Position numbers and translations under genes: made by a program. The notes beneath the pieces were generated by a model. That model was not told the DNA's origin and made no database searches. It saw only the letters and a list, made by a program, of their open reading frames with translations. A stretch of DNA of 64,000 nt. Origin: Datura wrightii (lineage: Eukaryota > Streptophyta > Magnoliopsida > Solanales > Solanaceae). The DNA is taken from contig JASDFA010000010.1 in the NCBI GenBank assembly GCA_035772735.1, positions 30,567,501 to 30,631,500 on the forward strand, read 5' to 3'. How positions within the stretch are numbered: the first letter of the stretch is position 1; each line of letters begins with the position of its first letter. Positions 1 to 11,629 of this stretch are shown here, one piece after another.

Positions 1-774
1 GAAATTAGAAGAAAAGAAGAGGGTGGAATTTGCTAAATAAGGAGGGTGAAGTAGTGGAGAAAGAAAAACAGAAAAAGCTTTGAATGATTCAAGAATGAAA
101 AGAAAAAAATTGTGAATGAGCTTAATAGTGAAAAATAATTCCCTACTAGCCACCTTAGTTAAAAAAACTAAAAAATAAGAGGTACAAGGAGAAAATAGGA
201 GATTGAAGAATGTGCTAAAAAATCAAAGAATTGTGATGTATTAAAGTGCTTTGGGAGATTAGTCACTATCTTGGCCAAATAGTTCCTACCTGTCCCTTAG
301 CCTACATTACAACCAATTTAAGTCCTAATTGATCCTTGATTTGATATTCTATATAGTGGAGTATTTACACTAAGAGCAAGCCTATGGATCATCTTTTGCA
401 TACTATTGAGTTCTTTGGGAGAGTGAGTGGAAATTATTTATTTATGCCCAAGTTAATGTTGTTATCTATCATGTGAGTGAAAGTGCATCTCTCCAAATAG
501 TGAGATTTTAGTGTATCTTGGTTGCTAAATTACATATGATTCATGTTGGCCCAAATATATCTTGTTGAGTTAGTTTTAGAAGCTAAGTGATTTTAAACTT
601 TGACATTTGAATGTTGATCCTATATGCATGTGGAGTGAGTTATTGGAGCTTGATTGATTTGTCTAATGATCATAAGTATAAGTAGACCTGTTCATAGGGT
701 GAATATTGTGATTAAATTTGAGAAAGTAAGTAGTAGATTGTTCGAGGACAAACAATAGTTTAAGTGTGGGGTGG
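1..774 (+). mobile_element. Athila-like retrotransposon AthL, 3' non-coding end (partial)
   Basis: This is untranslated sequence upstream of a polypurine tract and an LTR. It is purine-rich at the start (1-240) and holds a conserved block near 299-415 (CCTACATTACAACC, then a downstream AAGNGCAAGCCTATGG-type stretch). The same blocks recur upstream of the PPT in the other two Athila copies, at 52911-53035 and on the minus strand at 63800-63906. I see no coding potential. The rest of the element lies left of the window. Confidence 0.75.
737..774 (+). other. AthL hairpin and polypurine tract
   Basis: ATTGTTCG-AGGA-CAAACAAT (737-756) forms an 8-bp stem with one mismatch and an AGGA loop. It is followed by TAAGTGTGGGG (761-771), the probable primer for plus-strand DNA synthesis, directly before the LTR. 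The same order recurs in the other elements of the window. Confidence 0.7.
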
Positions 775-2093
775 TGAAGAATAGCGTATTTATGCACTTA
801 TTATCCATATTTTACTCATACTTAGATATGTTTTGAGAACAAATTTTGTGTTTTCTTGTGTTTTATGATATATTTGTTAAAAAGAGCTAACACACATGAT
901 TAGATACTTTCAGGGCTTAAAGTGATGAGTTTGGGCTTAATTGTGGCTAAAAAGAGCAAGAATGGCAAAACGGGGTTGATGAGATGAGTATGAGAGAAGT
1001 TGGCAAGCTGCTCCTAGAGCAGCGTGATACACCAGGCTAGGTGGTGCTATGAGGGGCACGGCGCGCCACAAGTGTCTAGGCATGGCAGATTTCAATCCCA
1101 GCTCGACTAGGAAAAGAAACTGCAAAATCCAATTCTAATCCCAGAAGGAAAAAAGAAGGCTTAATTTACTATTATAAATACCCTTTATTTCATGTCTTAG
1201 GAGTGTCATATTGTGTATTCTTGGAGTTTAGTGTTGCATAATTCATACTTTACGAATTTGTGTAATATCTTAGTTAAGTATTTGTTGGAAATTCATCAAG
1301 TTCTTATGACTCAATCTAGATTTTGAGATTTTGTTAACAAATTTATATTATCGTAAGTATTTCATTATGAATTCTTCTATGTCTTTTGTTTTTATTTCTC
1401 ATAAACATGAGCGGCTAAATCTCTTAAACTAGGGTTGTGAGAGCCATGATGGATTAATAAAAGTAGGCATAATAAAATAGTGATTCTTGAATGGTGAATT
1501 GGATAGATTGCTATTCTCTTCATTTTTTAATTGGTTTTAGCAGATGCAAATGTTGAAACGTGCCCGTATCTTCAACTCGCTCGGCCAAGAAGGTTGAAGT
1601 TAGGAAAAGAGAATAATAGTGGAAATTGAGGCTACCAACCCTCATCTATATTAACTTGAGCTCTAAACAAGGATAGTTAAGTCAAGAGTTATGATGAGGG
1701 AAAAATATACACACTTTGAGTCCAAAAGGAGATAAATGAAATTCATCTATGTAGGTCGAGAGACGTTAGATGAACTTAATTGTCAGTCTTACACAAAATT
1801 CATCAGGATAGATCACCAATAAAAGCCTACTAAGTTATGAAATCATGGGGAACACAATCCTAGTTTTGTCTTGATAATTTGATACACCACATAGTTCATT
1901 GTTAGCATTATTTTCTTCTCTTTATTTGCAAAACCCCCTTCTGAAATATTGATTGCAAGTTAGTTTATTCATCATTAACATATTATTTCTCCCTATTCCC
2001 TATGATATTGACCCCAACCTAGGTTGGGTTATTATTTTTGCCAGCGACTGCTTTATACTTCAATTGCGAGGTGTAATTTGGGCGTGATCGGGA
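775..2093 (+). repeat. AthL 3' LTR
   Basis: The LTR begins TGAAGAATAGCG right after the PPT and ends near GCGTGATCGGGA, by alignment with the AthR LTR end (GCGTTATTAGGCA on the minus strand). A TATAAATA box lies at 1173-1180, downstream of a GC-rich island at about 1010-1085. Near the end it carries ACCCCAACCTAGGTTGGGTT, similar to AthR. The right border with the LINE is good to a few bases only. The 5' LTR is outside the window. Confidence 0.75.
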
Positions 2094-2960
2094 CTACTGA
2101 AAAGTATTTAGTATTTGAATCTCCCAACTGAATCCATCTGGCTTTATACTTCTGTCTCGTAATGTTTTCCTCCACTAAAGACCACTTCTCTAGATCTTGT
2201 AGTATAAGTTTCTTTTATTCCTGCAAATAATCAATATAGTGTCCTTGAAGTTGTCTCTATATACAAGCTAACTCCTATCTAGCTCTATCAACCTTCTGTG
2301 TAGTGGTCTAAAATTCCTCTGTATTGACTTGTTTGAAGGAAGGATTTAAAGCTCTCAACTTGTGTCATATAGTATCGAGTTTACCTCTGGTCACATCTTT
2401 CTTCCATATGTATGCAACAATACTAAGAAACTGCTTGTGTTCTGCCCATACATTGAAAAATCTGAAAGGAACCTTGATATTCCTGGTCGAACATTTGATA
2501 GTTATGCGCATTGGTGAGTGGTCTGATATATGTGGAAGCTCATATTCTACCTAAAGATGGATCTATTACGTCATCCATTCTGACTTACAAAACATCCTAT
2601 CTAGTCTGCTACAAACTCTATCCCCTCTTGTTTCTTATTAGACAAAGTATAGTTCTTCCCTTTCCAGGCTAGTTCATCCAAAAGCAGGCCATTCATACAT
2701 CCCTCAAAATATTTTATCTCATTATATAGGACTGGATCACTTAAAGCTCTATCCTGAGGATATAATAAAGAATTAAAATCACCCTTACTATCCAAGGGCT
2801 AGTGATTCCTTGTGTTATATCTCTTAAAGCTACCCATGAAGACTTTCTCAACTCCCCTACGTTAAAGACATATATAATAGTGAATAGACAATCAAAATCA
2901 TTAGTCAATCTCAACTAGGTAGTGCAACAGCTGATCTTTCTCCCTTAGTTTCATAACTGA
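2094..2960 (-). pseudogene. LINE ORF2 endonuclease and pre-RT fragment
   Basis: On the minus strand this encodes pieces of an L1 endonuclease (target-site nicking for retrotransposition). The clearest is GDFNSLLYP with a following DELAWKGKNYT stretch, at 2601-2795, which matches the usual plant pattern GDFNS...W.G..YTW. Further on come LPDHSPM-like (near 2520) and IQLGDSNTKYF (near 2110), the conserved linker before RT. The pieces are in different frames and joined by stops. RT and everything after it are absent because AthL interrupts the gene. Confidence 0.75.
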
Positions 2961-3506
2961 GTAAGAGCTCCTATACCAACGAAGCCACAACCTTCCATTC
3001 CCAGTAGACACTTAGTTTTTCAATTGTTCCCAAGTAGGAGCTTAGTATCTGTTTTTCTCTATGTTGTTTCACTTTAGTTTCTATCAGGCCAAATAGCTTA
3101 ATTCTCTTTATTTGAAGCATCTTTTTGAATCACTTCTGTTTATGTTTCTTATTCACCCCTTATGTTCCATAGTAGTCAACTCATGTAGTTAAACATCCTC
3201 TATTAGGAGGGTCTGATTACTTCACACCTCTATGATTATACCCTCTCGGTACCTTAATTTTGTTACCACTCAAAGTAGAAAATTTCTCTAGGCTTAGCAT
3301 AGGACTTAGTAGCTATTCTTCTGCAGGTGTCAGTAGCCCAGTATCAGAACTAGCCTTCTTATGCAAAGACACTTGAGGTACCATCTGCTCTTGAACTGAA
3401 GCTATAGAATCCTTTTGCTCCTCAATTCTAGGCAGCGATATCTGAATAAGTCCTTTGAACCTCCATTGTTGCATTGTCTTCTTAGGAGGCATAAAAGGCT
3501 TTTTAA

Positions 3507-4519
3507 CTAGGCCATGATTTTTGTGCTGCTAAGTCCCACAGATATGGCCAATAACTTCCATTTCTCAACGAACAAAGGCCTCCAGTCATATATCACATCT
3601 TGTAGGAAAGTTCTCCCATGTGGATCCATCAGAGTAACTACATCAAATAGTTGTTCAGTGATATTCACTTCAATAAGCATCCTAGAATAGGACACCCTAG
3701 TCTGTTTGGCAGTGCATTCATCAGCATACGTAGGAGTACCTATTGAGCTGGTTATCCTGCTAAGTAAATTACCATCCCAATAGTTCAAGGAAATCTTAGG
3801 AAATTTAACCCACAAAGGCATCTCACTCAAAACCTCGTTAGTAAAATCAAAGGTATAGGGCCCTGAATATAGTATTTCACGCATATCACCTATTGAATGA
3901 CATTTAATAACAAAATACCCCTCCTCAGGCATATAAATATCAGGCATAGCAATTTTATTCTAGTTATGAGTAACAAACCTATGCATAACATTGTAGCCAG
4001 GACTATCACCAATAACAAATGCTATGAGTGCACACTTTCATTTCTCTATCTTCTTGTATACCTCCTCCTTCTCCAATTGAATGAATACTTTGCCATCAAT
4101 CAGTTGGGAAGGTATATAGGACAAAGACATCCCATTCTTAGTTGCTCTATTACGTTGGAATAGGTTCGCCTAGTCCTTTCCTCAAGCCTTATACTTGTCC
4201 ATCCCTTTAGCAGTAGGCTCAGACAACTCAGGTATTATTTCATTGGCCACAAGTTGTCCATTCCCTATACTAGAGCAACTAGTTTCAAGGCCCTGTCCAT
4301 ATTTAGATCTGAAATGCAAATGCAAGCTTGATACCACCAATGGCAATGTACTAATTGGAGTTATAGTTGAGGTTTTGCTATACCACCCACTTCTGTCATA
4401 TCATTCATATTCCCTTTCAGTCCCAGCGAACTCCCCTATGATGCAATTTGGATTTTCCTGGGTCTCCCACTCTCTCTAGTTTTTTCCTTCCTTATAGCTT
4501 TGCTCTTTCCTCTGGCCAT
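3507..4519 (-). pseudogene. LINE ORF1 (DUF4283-like nucleic-acid-binding protein)
   Basis: A minus-strand ATG at 4519 opens with MARGKSKA, typical of plant L1 ORF1. The best preserved part is 3507-3947 (146 codons), with EEGYFVIKCHS, LWVKFPKI, ADECTAKQTR and MDPHGRTF, motifs of the DUF4283 domain that precede a CCHC knuckle in intact copies. ORF1 proteins coat the LINE RNA. Stops and frameshifts lie between 3950 and 4519, and I did not find an intact zinc knuckle below 3507. The 3' limit of ORF1 is uncertain. Confidence 0.75.
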
Positions 4520-4540
4520 GACACTCACTGGAGAGGTTAA

Positions 4541-4770
4541 CTAACATGCACCGCCATGAGAGAGAGAGAGAGATATAAGATCTATTATTAAAAAAAATTA
4601 TGTAAATCTTTTATTAGTTGTTATATTTAGAATATTGAAATTAATTCTTTTCTTATTTAAAATACTATGTAGGAAAGTCTTAATAAATAAGACTTTAAAA
4701 TAAATTACTATATTATTTTTTATGAAAAGTTTGAATTCAGTATAACTATAATATCTTTCATATTACTTTT
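4541..4770. other. AT-rich non-coding strip
   Basis: This is a strongly AT-rich stretch between the LINE 5' end and Tek-A. It contains a short (GA)n run at about 4558-4573 and no gene that I can support. Confidence 0.6.
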
Positions 4771-4832
4771 TATTAATATAGAGTTATGATACTAATTAAT
4801 TTTTTTAATTATGTCTTTTTTATTAATATAGA
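4771..4832. repeat. 50-bp AT-rich tandem unit, left of Tek-A
   Basis: TATTAATATAGA recurs at a 50-bp interval (4771 and 4821). The next unit continues at 32272 on the other side of Tek-A, beginning ATAGAGTTATGAT. Tek-A therefore inserted inside a short tandem array and duplicated ATAGA (4828-4832 and 32272-32276). Confidence 0.7.
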
Positions 4833-6857
4833 TGTCATGTCCCGCCTTGGGGGTATCACTGACACCTGGTGCCCTACTAGGGTCTGGACCGATCTGACTA
4901 GACCTATGCACTTCTGATGCAAACTTACTCCTCAAATCACGAAAACAACGGAATATATCTCGACTGTAAACACAGCCCCCGGCTAACAAGGCCGCATAGC
5001 CACTTGTAAAATAAAACAGCTACCCAGAAACAGATGATGATAGGGAGTCCTATGCAGGCCGACAAGGCCACCATGCTGTCTAGTTATAACTGAAATGAAA
5101 ATCAGGCGACTTACACATACTATAGCTGACAAGGCCACTACTCAACATCTAAACAAGGCCCCACATGGCCGTCATCACAAAATGGAACATACATCTAGGC
5201 CCCACACGGTAACCAACAGACAAACCACAGGGTACAGTACATCTGCAAGCCTCTAGGAGTAGAATAGTAGTCAAAATAGGGCCTCGACCTACCCATAAAC
5301 TGAACAATCAAAAATGAGCAGACCTTCTAGCTACTAGCTCTGGAGGAAAGGAGCTGACTGTACTGCTAACCCTGGCTGGAAGCCACAAAAGTCCTGGTCT
5401 GTGCCTATCCGCACCTGCAGGAAAGTAATGTAGTGCCCATGGAGGGTGTCAGTACAATATGTACCGAATATGTAAGGCAGTAAAACAATAACTAAATAAG
5501 AGCTGAAGAACTAAAATAATAATATAGATGGAAGGGAAAGAGTTTAACCTGAACGATCTCGCTATCTGTAGTATTTACTTAACAAGATACAAATATACAC
5601 AATCAAGAACCTAACCGGGCCCCCATAAGCCTGGAAGGTACAACCCATACAAGAATAACCTACCTGGGCCCCCATAAGCCTCGACATGTACAAGCAATAT
5701 ATGTTCTACTATCTGGTTGCTAATGATTGTAGTATATGGTAACTCAAAATGACCCTCACAGCCTCGATTTAATAGAACTCGCTATGGTCCTCACGACCTC
5801 AATCTGGTAGGACTCACTATGTCCCTCACGGCCTCAATCTAATGGAACTCGTTATGGCCCTTGCAGCCTCAGTTGAATAGGACTCGATATGGCCCTCGCG
5901 GCCTCTGTACAATGGAACTCAGTATGGCCCTTGCGGCCTCAGTGTCACAGAACTCAATATGGCCCTCGCGGACTCAATAGAAAAGAACTCAATATGGACC
6001 TCGCGACCTCAATATAACGAAACTCAGCTAATCACAATAGATATGCCTTTGACTCTTTTACTGGGACTCAAACTGTATTATAATACTAATGAGGCTAACT
6101 TGCCGAAGGAATTTGCCTTAACATACATTAATTGCCGTCTTCCTCAGTAAGTGGCGAGTTTCAACTGGTGGTCAATAGCCCTTCCTAACTGTAATCATAC
6201 TACTGAGAGAATAAAACTAGTTTCAGTACTACATTCGGCAGAAACAATAACTTATAGTACTAATATTTACTATACTTCAACTTAGCGAAACATGGCTGAA
6301 AACGTTTAATTTCCCGAGAGTTCAGAAGGGAGAAATACTTACTTAAAGCCTGTGATCATATAGAAATCAGTTTGAAGCAATTCTTATAGCTTTTGCTCGG
6401 CGGAGTTACGATTCTCTGGGCGAATTTCATGAAAATAACTCCGTAATAATTCTCCCTATGGGCTTAGGATTCAATACCCGAAGTTAATTTGAATTTGAAC
6501 GACGTTTCGTAGCGTAAATGGATGAAACCTCTCAATTCCCTCGACTTTTACTCTCTCTGCCCGAAGGTATATATGTATCAAATGAAACAAATGACAGCAA
6601 CTTAATATATATAACATTTGGGCGGTGGACAGGGGGTCCCCGCCTAAACACGGGCATGTCACGGAGCCCAACGCGGAGGGGAAGGGTCTGTGATACGTTG
6701 TCCCTTTGGTTGCCTTCTCTGGCCTTCTCCCTCGCTTCCCTGATTCCGCGCTCGTTCGACCTTTTTCTGGGCCCTTTCTCATACGCACTGTACTCTAAAA
6801 CTCTTGACTAACGTGCGAATAGACCGACTAAATGTTAGAAATTTACGAGGTGTAACA
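4833..6857 (-). repeat. Tek-A 3' LTR
   Basis: On the plus strand it runs from TGTCATGTCCCGCC to GGTGTAACA; in sense orientation it is TGTTACACC...GACA. It is about 2,025 bp. It holds two GGGCCCCCATAAGCCT copies near 5618 and 5666, a 35-bp tandem array at 5741-6025, and a GC-rich island at 6620-6700 upstream (in sense) of an AT/TATA stretch near 6605. Confidence 0.85.
5741..6025. repeat. 35-bp tandem array in Tek-A 3' LTR (8 units)
   Basis: Units begin AACTC or ACTC at 5741, 5776, 5812, 5846, 5882, 5916, 5951 and 5986, and the next AACTC is at 6021. Each carries a core like ATGGCCCTCGCGGCCTCA. The matching array in the other LTR (31211-31435) has about six units, so copy number changed after insertion. 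Confidence 0.85.
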
Positions 6858-6891
6858 TCCTCCCCCCCTTAGGAACATTCGTCCTTGAATG
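6858..6891 (-). other. Tek-A polypurine tract and hairpin
   Basis: On the minus strand, CATTCA-AGGA-CGAATG (6891-6876) precedes TTCCTAAGGGGGGGAGGA and the LTR. The stem has one closing mismatch (A opposite C) relative to the perfect form at 19294-19309. The G-rich tract at 6870-6858 is the plus-strand primer. Confidence 0.75.
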
Positions 6892-7159
6892 TCATCTACA
6901 GGAGTTTAACTCTTTCAACTATTATCTTGGAAAAATTTCGGCAGAGTCTCCCCTATAATATGAACTATCAAAAAACCCTGAAATGTAGAAAAGTCCATCA
7001 CAGATATCTCACACCATACTATAATAACTCTTCCATAACTAAGGAATAGCTAATCAAACAATACTGATGACATAAGTACTAAAATAATAAGTAAGTAACA
7101 ACATCATCTTAACTGTATGATCTGAGTCAATCCTGGAACAAGTGAGGATAGCTAGACCT

Positions 7160-8340
7160 CATGTCATCCTCATCTTCCCAGGTCATCTGTTTTTTGTTTC
7201 TATTCCTCCAGAACACTTTAACAGAGGCCACATCTTTAGTTCTCAGCCCGCGAACTTACCGATCTAATATTGCAACTGGAATCTCTTCGTAAGCTAGTTA
7301 TTCAGTGACCTGAATATCTCCAACTAGTACCACTAGGGACGGGTCACCTATACACCTTCGCAACATAGATACGTGAAATCTAGATGAACAGATTCTAACT
7401 CTGGAGGCAACTCTAATTCATATGCGACTCGACCTATTCTTCGGATGATCCGATACGGGCCAATGAATCTCGGGCTAAGCTTGCCCTTTTTACCAAATCT
7501 CATCATGCCCTTCATCGGAGACACATTGAGGAACACCCAGTCATTCACATCGAATTCTAAGTCTCTGAGCCGTATATCAGAGTAGGATTTTTGATGACTC
7601 TGAGCTGTTAGTAACCATTCTCTGATAAGTTTTACTTTCTCTTCTGACTGGTGGATCAGGTCTGGCCCGACTACCCCTACTTCTCCTACTTCAAACCACC
7701 CAACTGGGGACCTGCATTCCCACCCATATAATGCCTCATAAGGCGCCATCTGTATGGCAGAATGGTAACTGTTGTTATATGAAAACTCAATAAGGGGTAA
7801 ATGCTCATCCCAGCTCCCTCCAAAATCTAGCACACACGCTTGTAACATATCCTCGAGTGTTTGAATGGTGCGCTCTTCTTGGCCATCTATCTGGGGATGA
7901 AAGGTTGTACTCAGATTAGCCTGCGTCCCTAAACCTTTCTAAAATGACAGCTAAAATCTAGCTGTAAACTGTGCTCCTCTGTCAGAAATAATAGATACGG
8001 AAACACTGTGCAATCGGACTATCTCTTTGATGTATAACTCTGCATAGTCTTCAGCTGAAAATGTAGTCCGAACTGGTAGGAAGTGAGCTGATTTCGTCAG
8101 TCTGTCAACGACAATCCAAATACAGTCAAACTTACATCTAGTACAGGGTAACCCTATCACAAAGTCCATATTAACTACTTCCTATTTCCACATTGGTATA
8201 GTCATCTCCTGAGTTAATCTGCTAGATCTCTGATGCTCAGCCTTCACCTACTGACATTAGGGCACTTGGCTATGAATGCGGCTACATCTTTCTTCATTCC
8301 GAGCCACCAGTATATCTCTTTAATGTCCTAGTACGTCTTC
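7160..8340 (-). pseudogene. Tek-A integrase with chromodomain remnant
   Basis: Minus-strand pieces show the N-terminal zinc-binding region near 8330-8200, then the DDE core: VVDRLTKSAHF and IISDRGAQF (7951-8169) carry the first two catalytic aspartates. The C-terminal part at 7348-7848 has YNNSYHS, SPMKG, GKLSPRFIGPY and YELELPPELE. A TGG-to-TAG stop follows ARF at about 7950, and the reading frame shifts near 7350, where the chromodomain begins. Integrase inserts the cDNA; the chromodomain of this clade directs it to heterochromatin. It is non-functional. Confidence 0.85.
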
Positions 8341-8795
8341 GTCGAGACAGGATAAAGAGAGTAATGAGAATAGTGTACCTCTTCCATAATCTGCTGGTGG
8401 AGCCTTGCTGTATCTGGAACACAGAGGTGGCCTCATAACTCAATACCCCACTCCAGCTACCCCAAAAGCTGCTGGTTCGCCCTGTCTAACTCTATCTCTG
8501 AGCTGCACTAAATGAGAGTCCTCATACTACCGTTCTTTTTCCTCTACCACCAGGCAGGATACTACTGTATTTTGAATTATGGCCCCATTGTCCCCTGAAT
8601 CTATTACCCGAACTGCTAAAATGGCTAATCGATGCAACTCTTGGGCCATCTCCCGCTTTTCTGGCCTCAGATATGCTAAACCCCCCATAGATATGCGACT
8701 GAGGGCATCTGCTACAATATTAGCTTTCCATTGATGATACAAGATGTTCACATTGTAATATTATAGCAACTCTAACCAACAGCTCTGTCGCAAAT
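8341..8795 (-). pseudogene. Tek-A RNase H end and linker, cut by Tek-B
   Basis: Residues ILYHQWKAN and VADALS (8670-8751) are the usual end of the RNase H domain in chromoviruses, followed by the linker to integrase. The coding sequence is cut at 8795 by Tek-B and continues at 27064. Joining the flanks gives the same order as the uninterrupted relative at 55840-55890, which confirms the insertion point and the CAAAT duplication (8791-8795 and 27059-27063). Confidence 0.85.
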
Positions 8796-11483
8796 TGTCA
8801 CACCCACGAACTAGGGTAGGGCGCAACTGGCACTCGATTCATGGTCAATCGAGAAGCCGGCTATATAGCATCTATAAATGTAACACAAAGGCTGACCAAG
8901 CCACCTATAAGAACCAACCAAGATAAATACTGGGCCAATAATGCCTTGACAATTATAAATATGCAACCTGAAAAGCTGACAAGTCTACAATAAATCTAAG
9001 AAGAAATGAAAAACCAATATGACTACACAACCCACACTACAATAAAAACTAGTCCACATCAGCCTCTACAGAGTAAACAAACTGAAATGCATGGGACAGG
9101 GCCACGGGCTACCCATGTTGTACACAAAACGGAAAATAGTCCAAACTAGGACATGACTCCTGGAAGAGAGGAGCACACCACTATTCTGCTGAAATCTGGC
9201 TCCTACTACATCCGATGATCAGAGCCTCGACTTGTACTTGAAGTACGATTGCAAGAAGGGTCCTAAAATGAAGGGACATCAATACGAATAAAATGTACTG
9301 GTATGTAAGGATGAAAACTGTAAACATGTAAGAAAAAAAATGATAACTAGGCCAGAAATAAGGAGTAGTAACAATCCGGAATCCTGAAAACAGAAACCTA
9401 ATAATAACTCATTATTGAAGTGTAAATGCAATCATCTAATGCACAACAAAGACTATGACTAAAATGCCAGCAAATAGCCGACCATAATATATACAATTCG
9501 TCCAGCTAATGTAACACACCGGGATAAAAATAAAAGTGCCTCTAGCAGGTGTACCACACCGGGGTAAAATAACAAGACCTCCAGCCGGTGTACCACACCG
9601 GGGTAAAATCAATAAATCTTAGACAAAATCATAAATGGAGCCGATATGGCTTATACTGGACAAGATCAATATGTACAACATAGAAGTGACAAACACTAAA
9701 CAAGTGGCCTGCATAGGCCTCCTTCGTAATGCATAACTGGGACTGAGTACATATAACATGTAAAACTAGAAAATAGAACTTAAATGCAGGTATTAAAATC
9801 TTGTATAAATCATAAGGAACTATGGATGACCTAAGAGTTTCAACAAAAATTATAGATCCTGTTCAAGGGACATTAGAGCTCAGAAACTCGCTAGCATGTC
9901 GTTCGGCTTAAGGGAACGAGATTATGAAATCTCCCCTTGGCCTGACATATTTCATAACATACAGATAAGATAAAGGACAACCATCACTAGGTAATCCTAA
10001 GTCGATAAGCTCGTTTACCCTCAATAGCTTGCGACATCTTTACGTGGCTTAGAATCATTTACACGTCCTCATCTTGTCTCTTTCACCAATTTCAGTTAGC
10101 AACCAGACCATTAAACACATTTAACAAAACATATATATACACATGACATACAGTAAGTACCAGCTAACAATGCCCATGCCGAGGGGTCTCCAACTCAATG
10201 TACAACTGCGACAACAATCAACACAATATCACACTTTAGATGTCTCACTTCGACTAGGCATAATCTTAACATTTATCATCAATAAAACATGGAACTGTGA
10301 AGATTAAATTAATATTAACATACTGTCTCAATAATTTCAAATAGGTTGCTGTCTCATTCGATTCACAACACACAAATCGTGCTTAAAAGAATGATAGACG
10401 GGGCGCCTTACATATCTTTCTCCGATGAACTTTTCTCTAGCCGATTTCCTATTTCAATGATCAGCCTTCAACATCCTTAATCCAGTGCTTTTATAGGCCA
10501 ATGACAAGATTAATCTATATAAAAAAGTGCAGCCAAAATAACTAACCAGAGGCATTCACAATAGCAACAACAACACACGACAACATCAACAACATTTAGC
10601 CATTTTCTCAACTAGTTTTCACTAACTTTTGAGGGAGAAACAAGAGGGAAATTTTACCTTAGTTTAATTGTAATTCTACCCCTAAATAGGAAGTATAATT
10701 CCAGCAAAATAAACAGCCAAAAAGCCTAAGGAAAGTGAGCAAAACTCAGCTAACAAATAGTCCATCGGCAGCTCACTTAGCTGCAAATTTCCAGATTCTC
10801 GCTTTGCAATTTGAGAGGTTTAAAAGGGATGAAATCCTTAACTTTTTTCCTGATTTAAACACCTACTCAAAGATGGATATATACGCAGTCCAAATAGATC
10901 TTGAAACGCATAAAAACTTCTTCAAAACCTTGCCAAAACGAGCTCAAAAACAGCCCCTAACATACTTGGCAAGGTAATATCAACTTATCTTGTGATTTTC
11001 TTGAACTTTGCTTGATGTTCCTCCTTGATTTTCTTTGTCCTAGCTGCTGGAATTGAGTGAGAAATGGAATCCTTAACAATCTGGTCGATTTAGATTTAGC
11101 TGAAAATGTTTTCTACAAGTGAAAAATTAGTTTAAAGTAAATAGGCGGTGGAGGCGCTAGGGCGTCATGCCCGCGTCACCGCTCGTGATGCTTCGGTAAA
11201 ATGCCCATAGGTTCTTACTCCGAACCCAGATTGACAAGAGGTTTGACGTTCTAAAAACTAGACTCAAAGACCTTTAATTTGATAGATCGTGGGGCTTCTA
11301 ATTCATTATATATTGGGAGATATGTTCGTTTAAAATTTATCCTTACTTATGAACTTCACATACTCTTTGATTTTTTGATCGTACACATTTTCCTTGTCAT
11401 CTACGACCAATATACAACCCTTACTTTCCTTAAACTAGCACAAAAACATCAAATAATCACCAAAAATTTTCCGGGGTGTTATA
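8796..11483 (-). repeat. Tek-B LTR 1 (3'-most in sense)
   Basis: It is 2,688 bp. On the plus strand it begins TGTCACACCC and ends GGGGTGTTATA, so in sense it starts TATAACACC rather than the usual TG. It contains a three-unit 39-bp hairpin array (9505-9612) and a GC-rich island at 11145-11200. Short reading frames inside it (10735-10977, 11279-11566) have no counterpart outside the LTRs. Confidence 0.9.
9505..9612. repeat. 39-bp hairpin tandem array in LTR 1
   Basis: Three units start at about 9505, 9545 and 9584. The clearest is CCGGTGT-ACC-ACACCGG, a perfect 7-bp inverted repeat, followed by GGTAAAAT. The first unit has decayed (CTAATGTAACACACCGG). Confidence 0.85.
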
Positions 11484-11517
11484 TTCTCCCCCCCTTAGGA
11501 ACATTCGTCCCTGAATG
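11484..11517 (-). other. Tek-B internal 1 polypurine tract and hairpin
   Basis: On the minus strand, CATTCA-GGGA-CGAATG (11517-11502) precedes TTCCTAAGGGGGGGGAGAA and the LTR. Relative to the perfect copy at 19294-19309 it has a closing mismatch and an A-to-G change in the loop. Confidence 0.7.
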
Positions 11518-11629
11518 GAAATTAATTTCACTTAATATGCATAAAAATAGATACTCAGTAACTTAAGTATCAAAAACATACCTTAACATCACGTCGACAT
11601 CGTAAATATGTGAGGATATTTATTCTTCA

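Larger units (their letters stand above)
2094..4540 (-). mobile_element. L1-type LINE, interrupted by AthL
   Basis: Read on the minus strand, this stretch gives an ORF1 of the plant L1 type, then an ORF2 that opens with an endonuclease domain and stops just before reverse transcriptase, where AthL is inserted. The 5' end lies near 4540, upstream of the ORF1 start, in AT-rich sequence. No poly(A) tail is visible because the 3' part is beyond the insertion. Many frameshifts and stops show it is dead. Confidence 0.8.

Noticed and set aside
5741..6025. Regular 35-bp repeats resembling a CRISPR array
   Set aside because: The units are head-to-tail without unique spacers, lie inside an LTR of a plant retrotransposon, and no cas-like gene is present.
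7160..8340. Integrated plant pararetrovirus as the source of the RT-containing stretches
   Set aside because: LTRs, integrase cores and chromodomain ends are present, and no movement-protein or virion domain is seen.
10735..11566. Open frames of 80 and 95 codons in Tek-B LTR 1 as possible genes
   Set aside because: They lie wholly in an LTR, are not kept open in LTR 2 and LTR 3, and show no domain.
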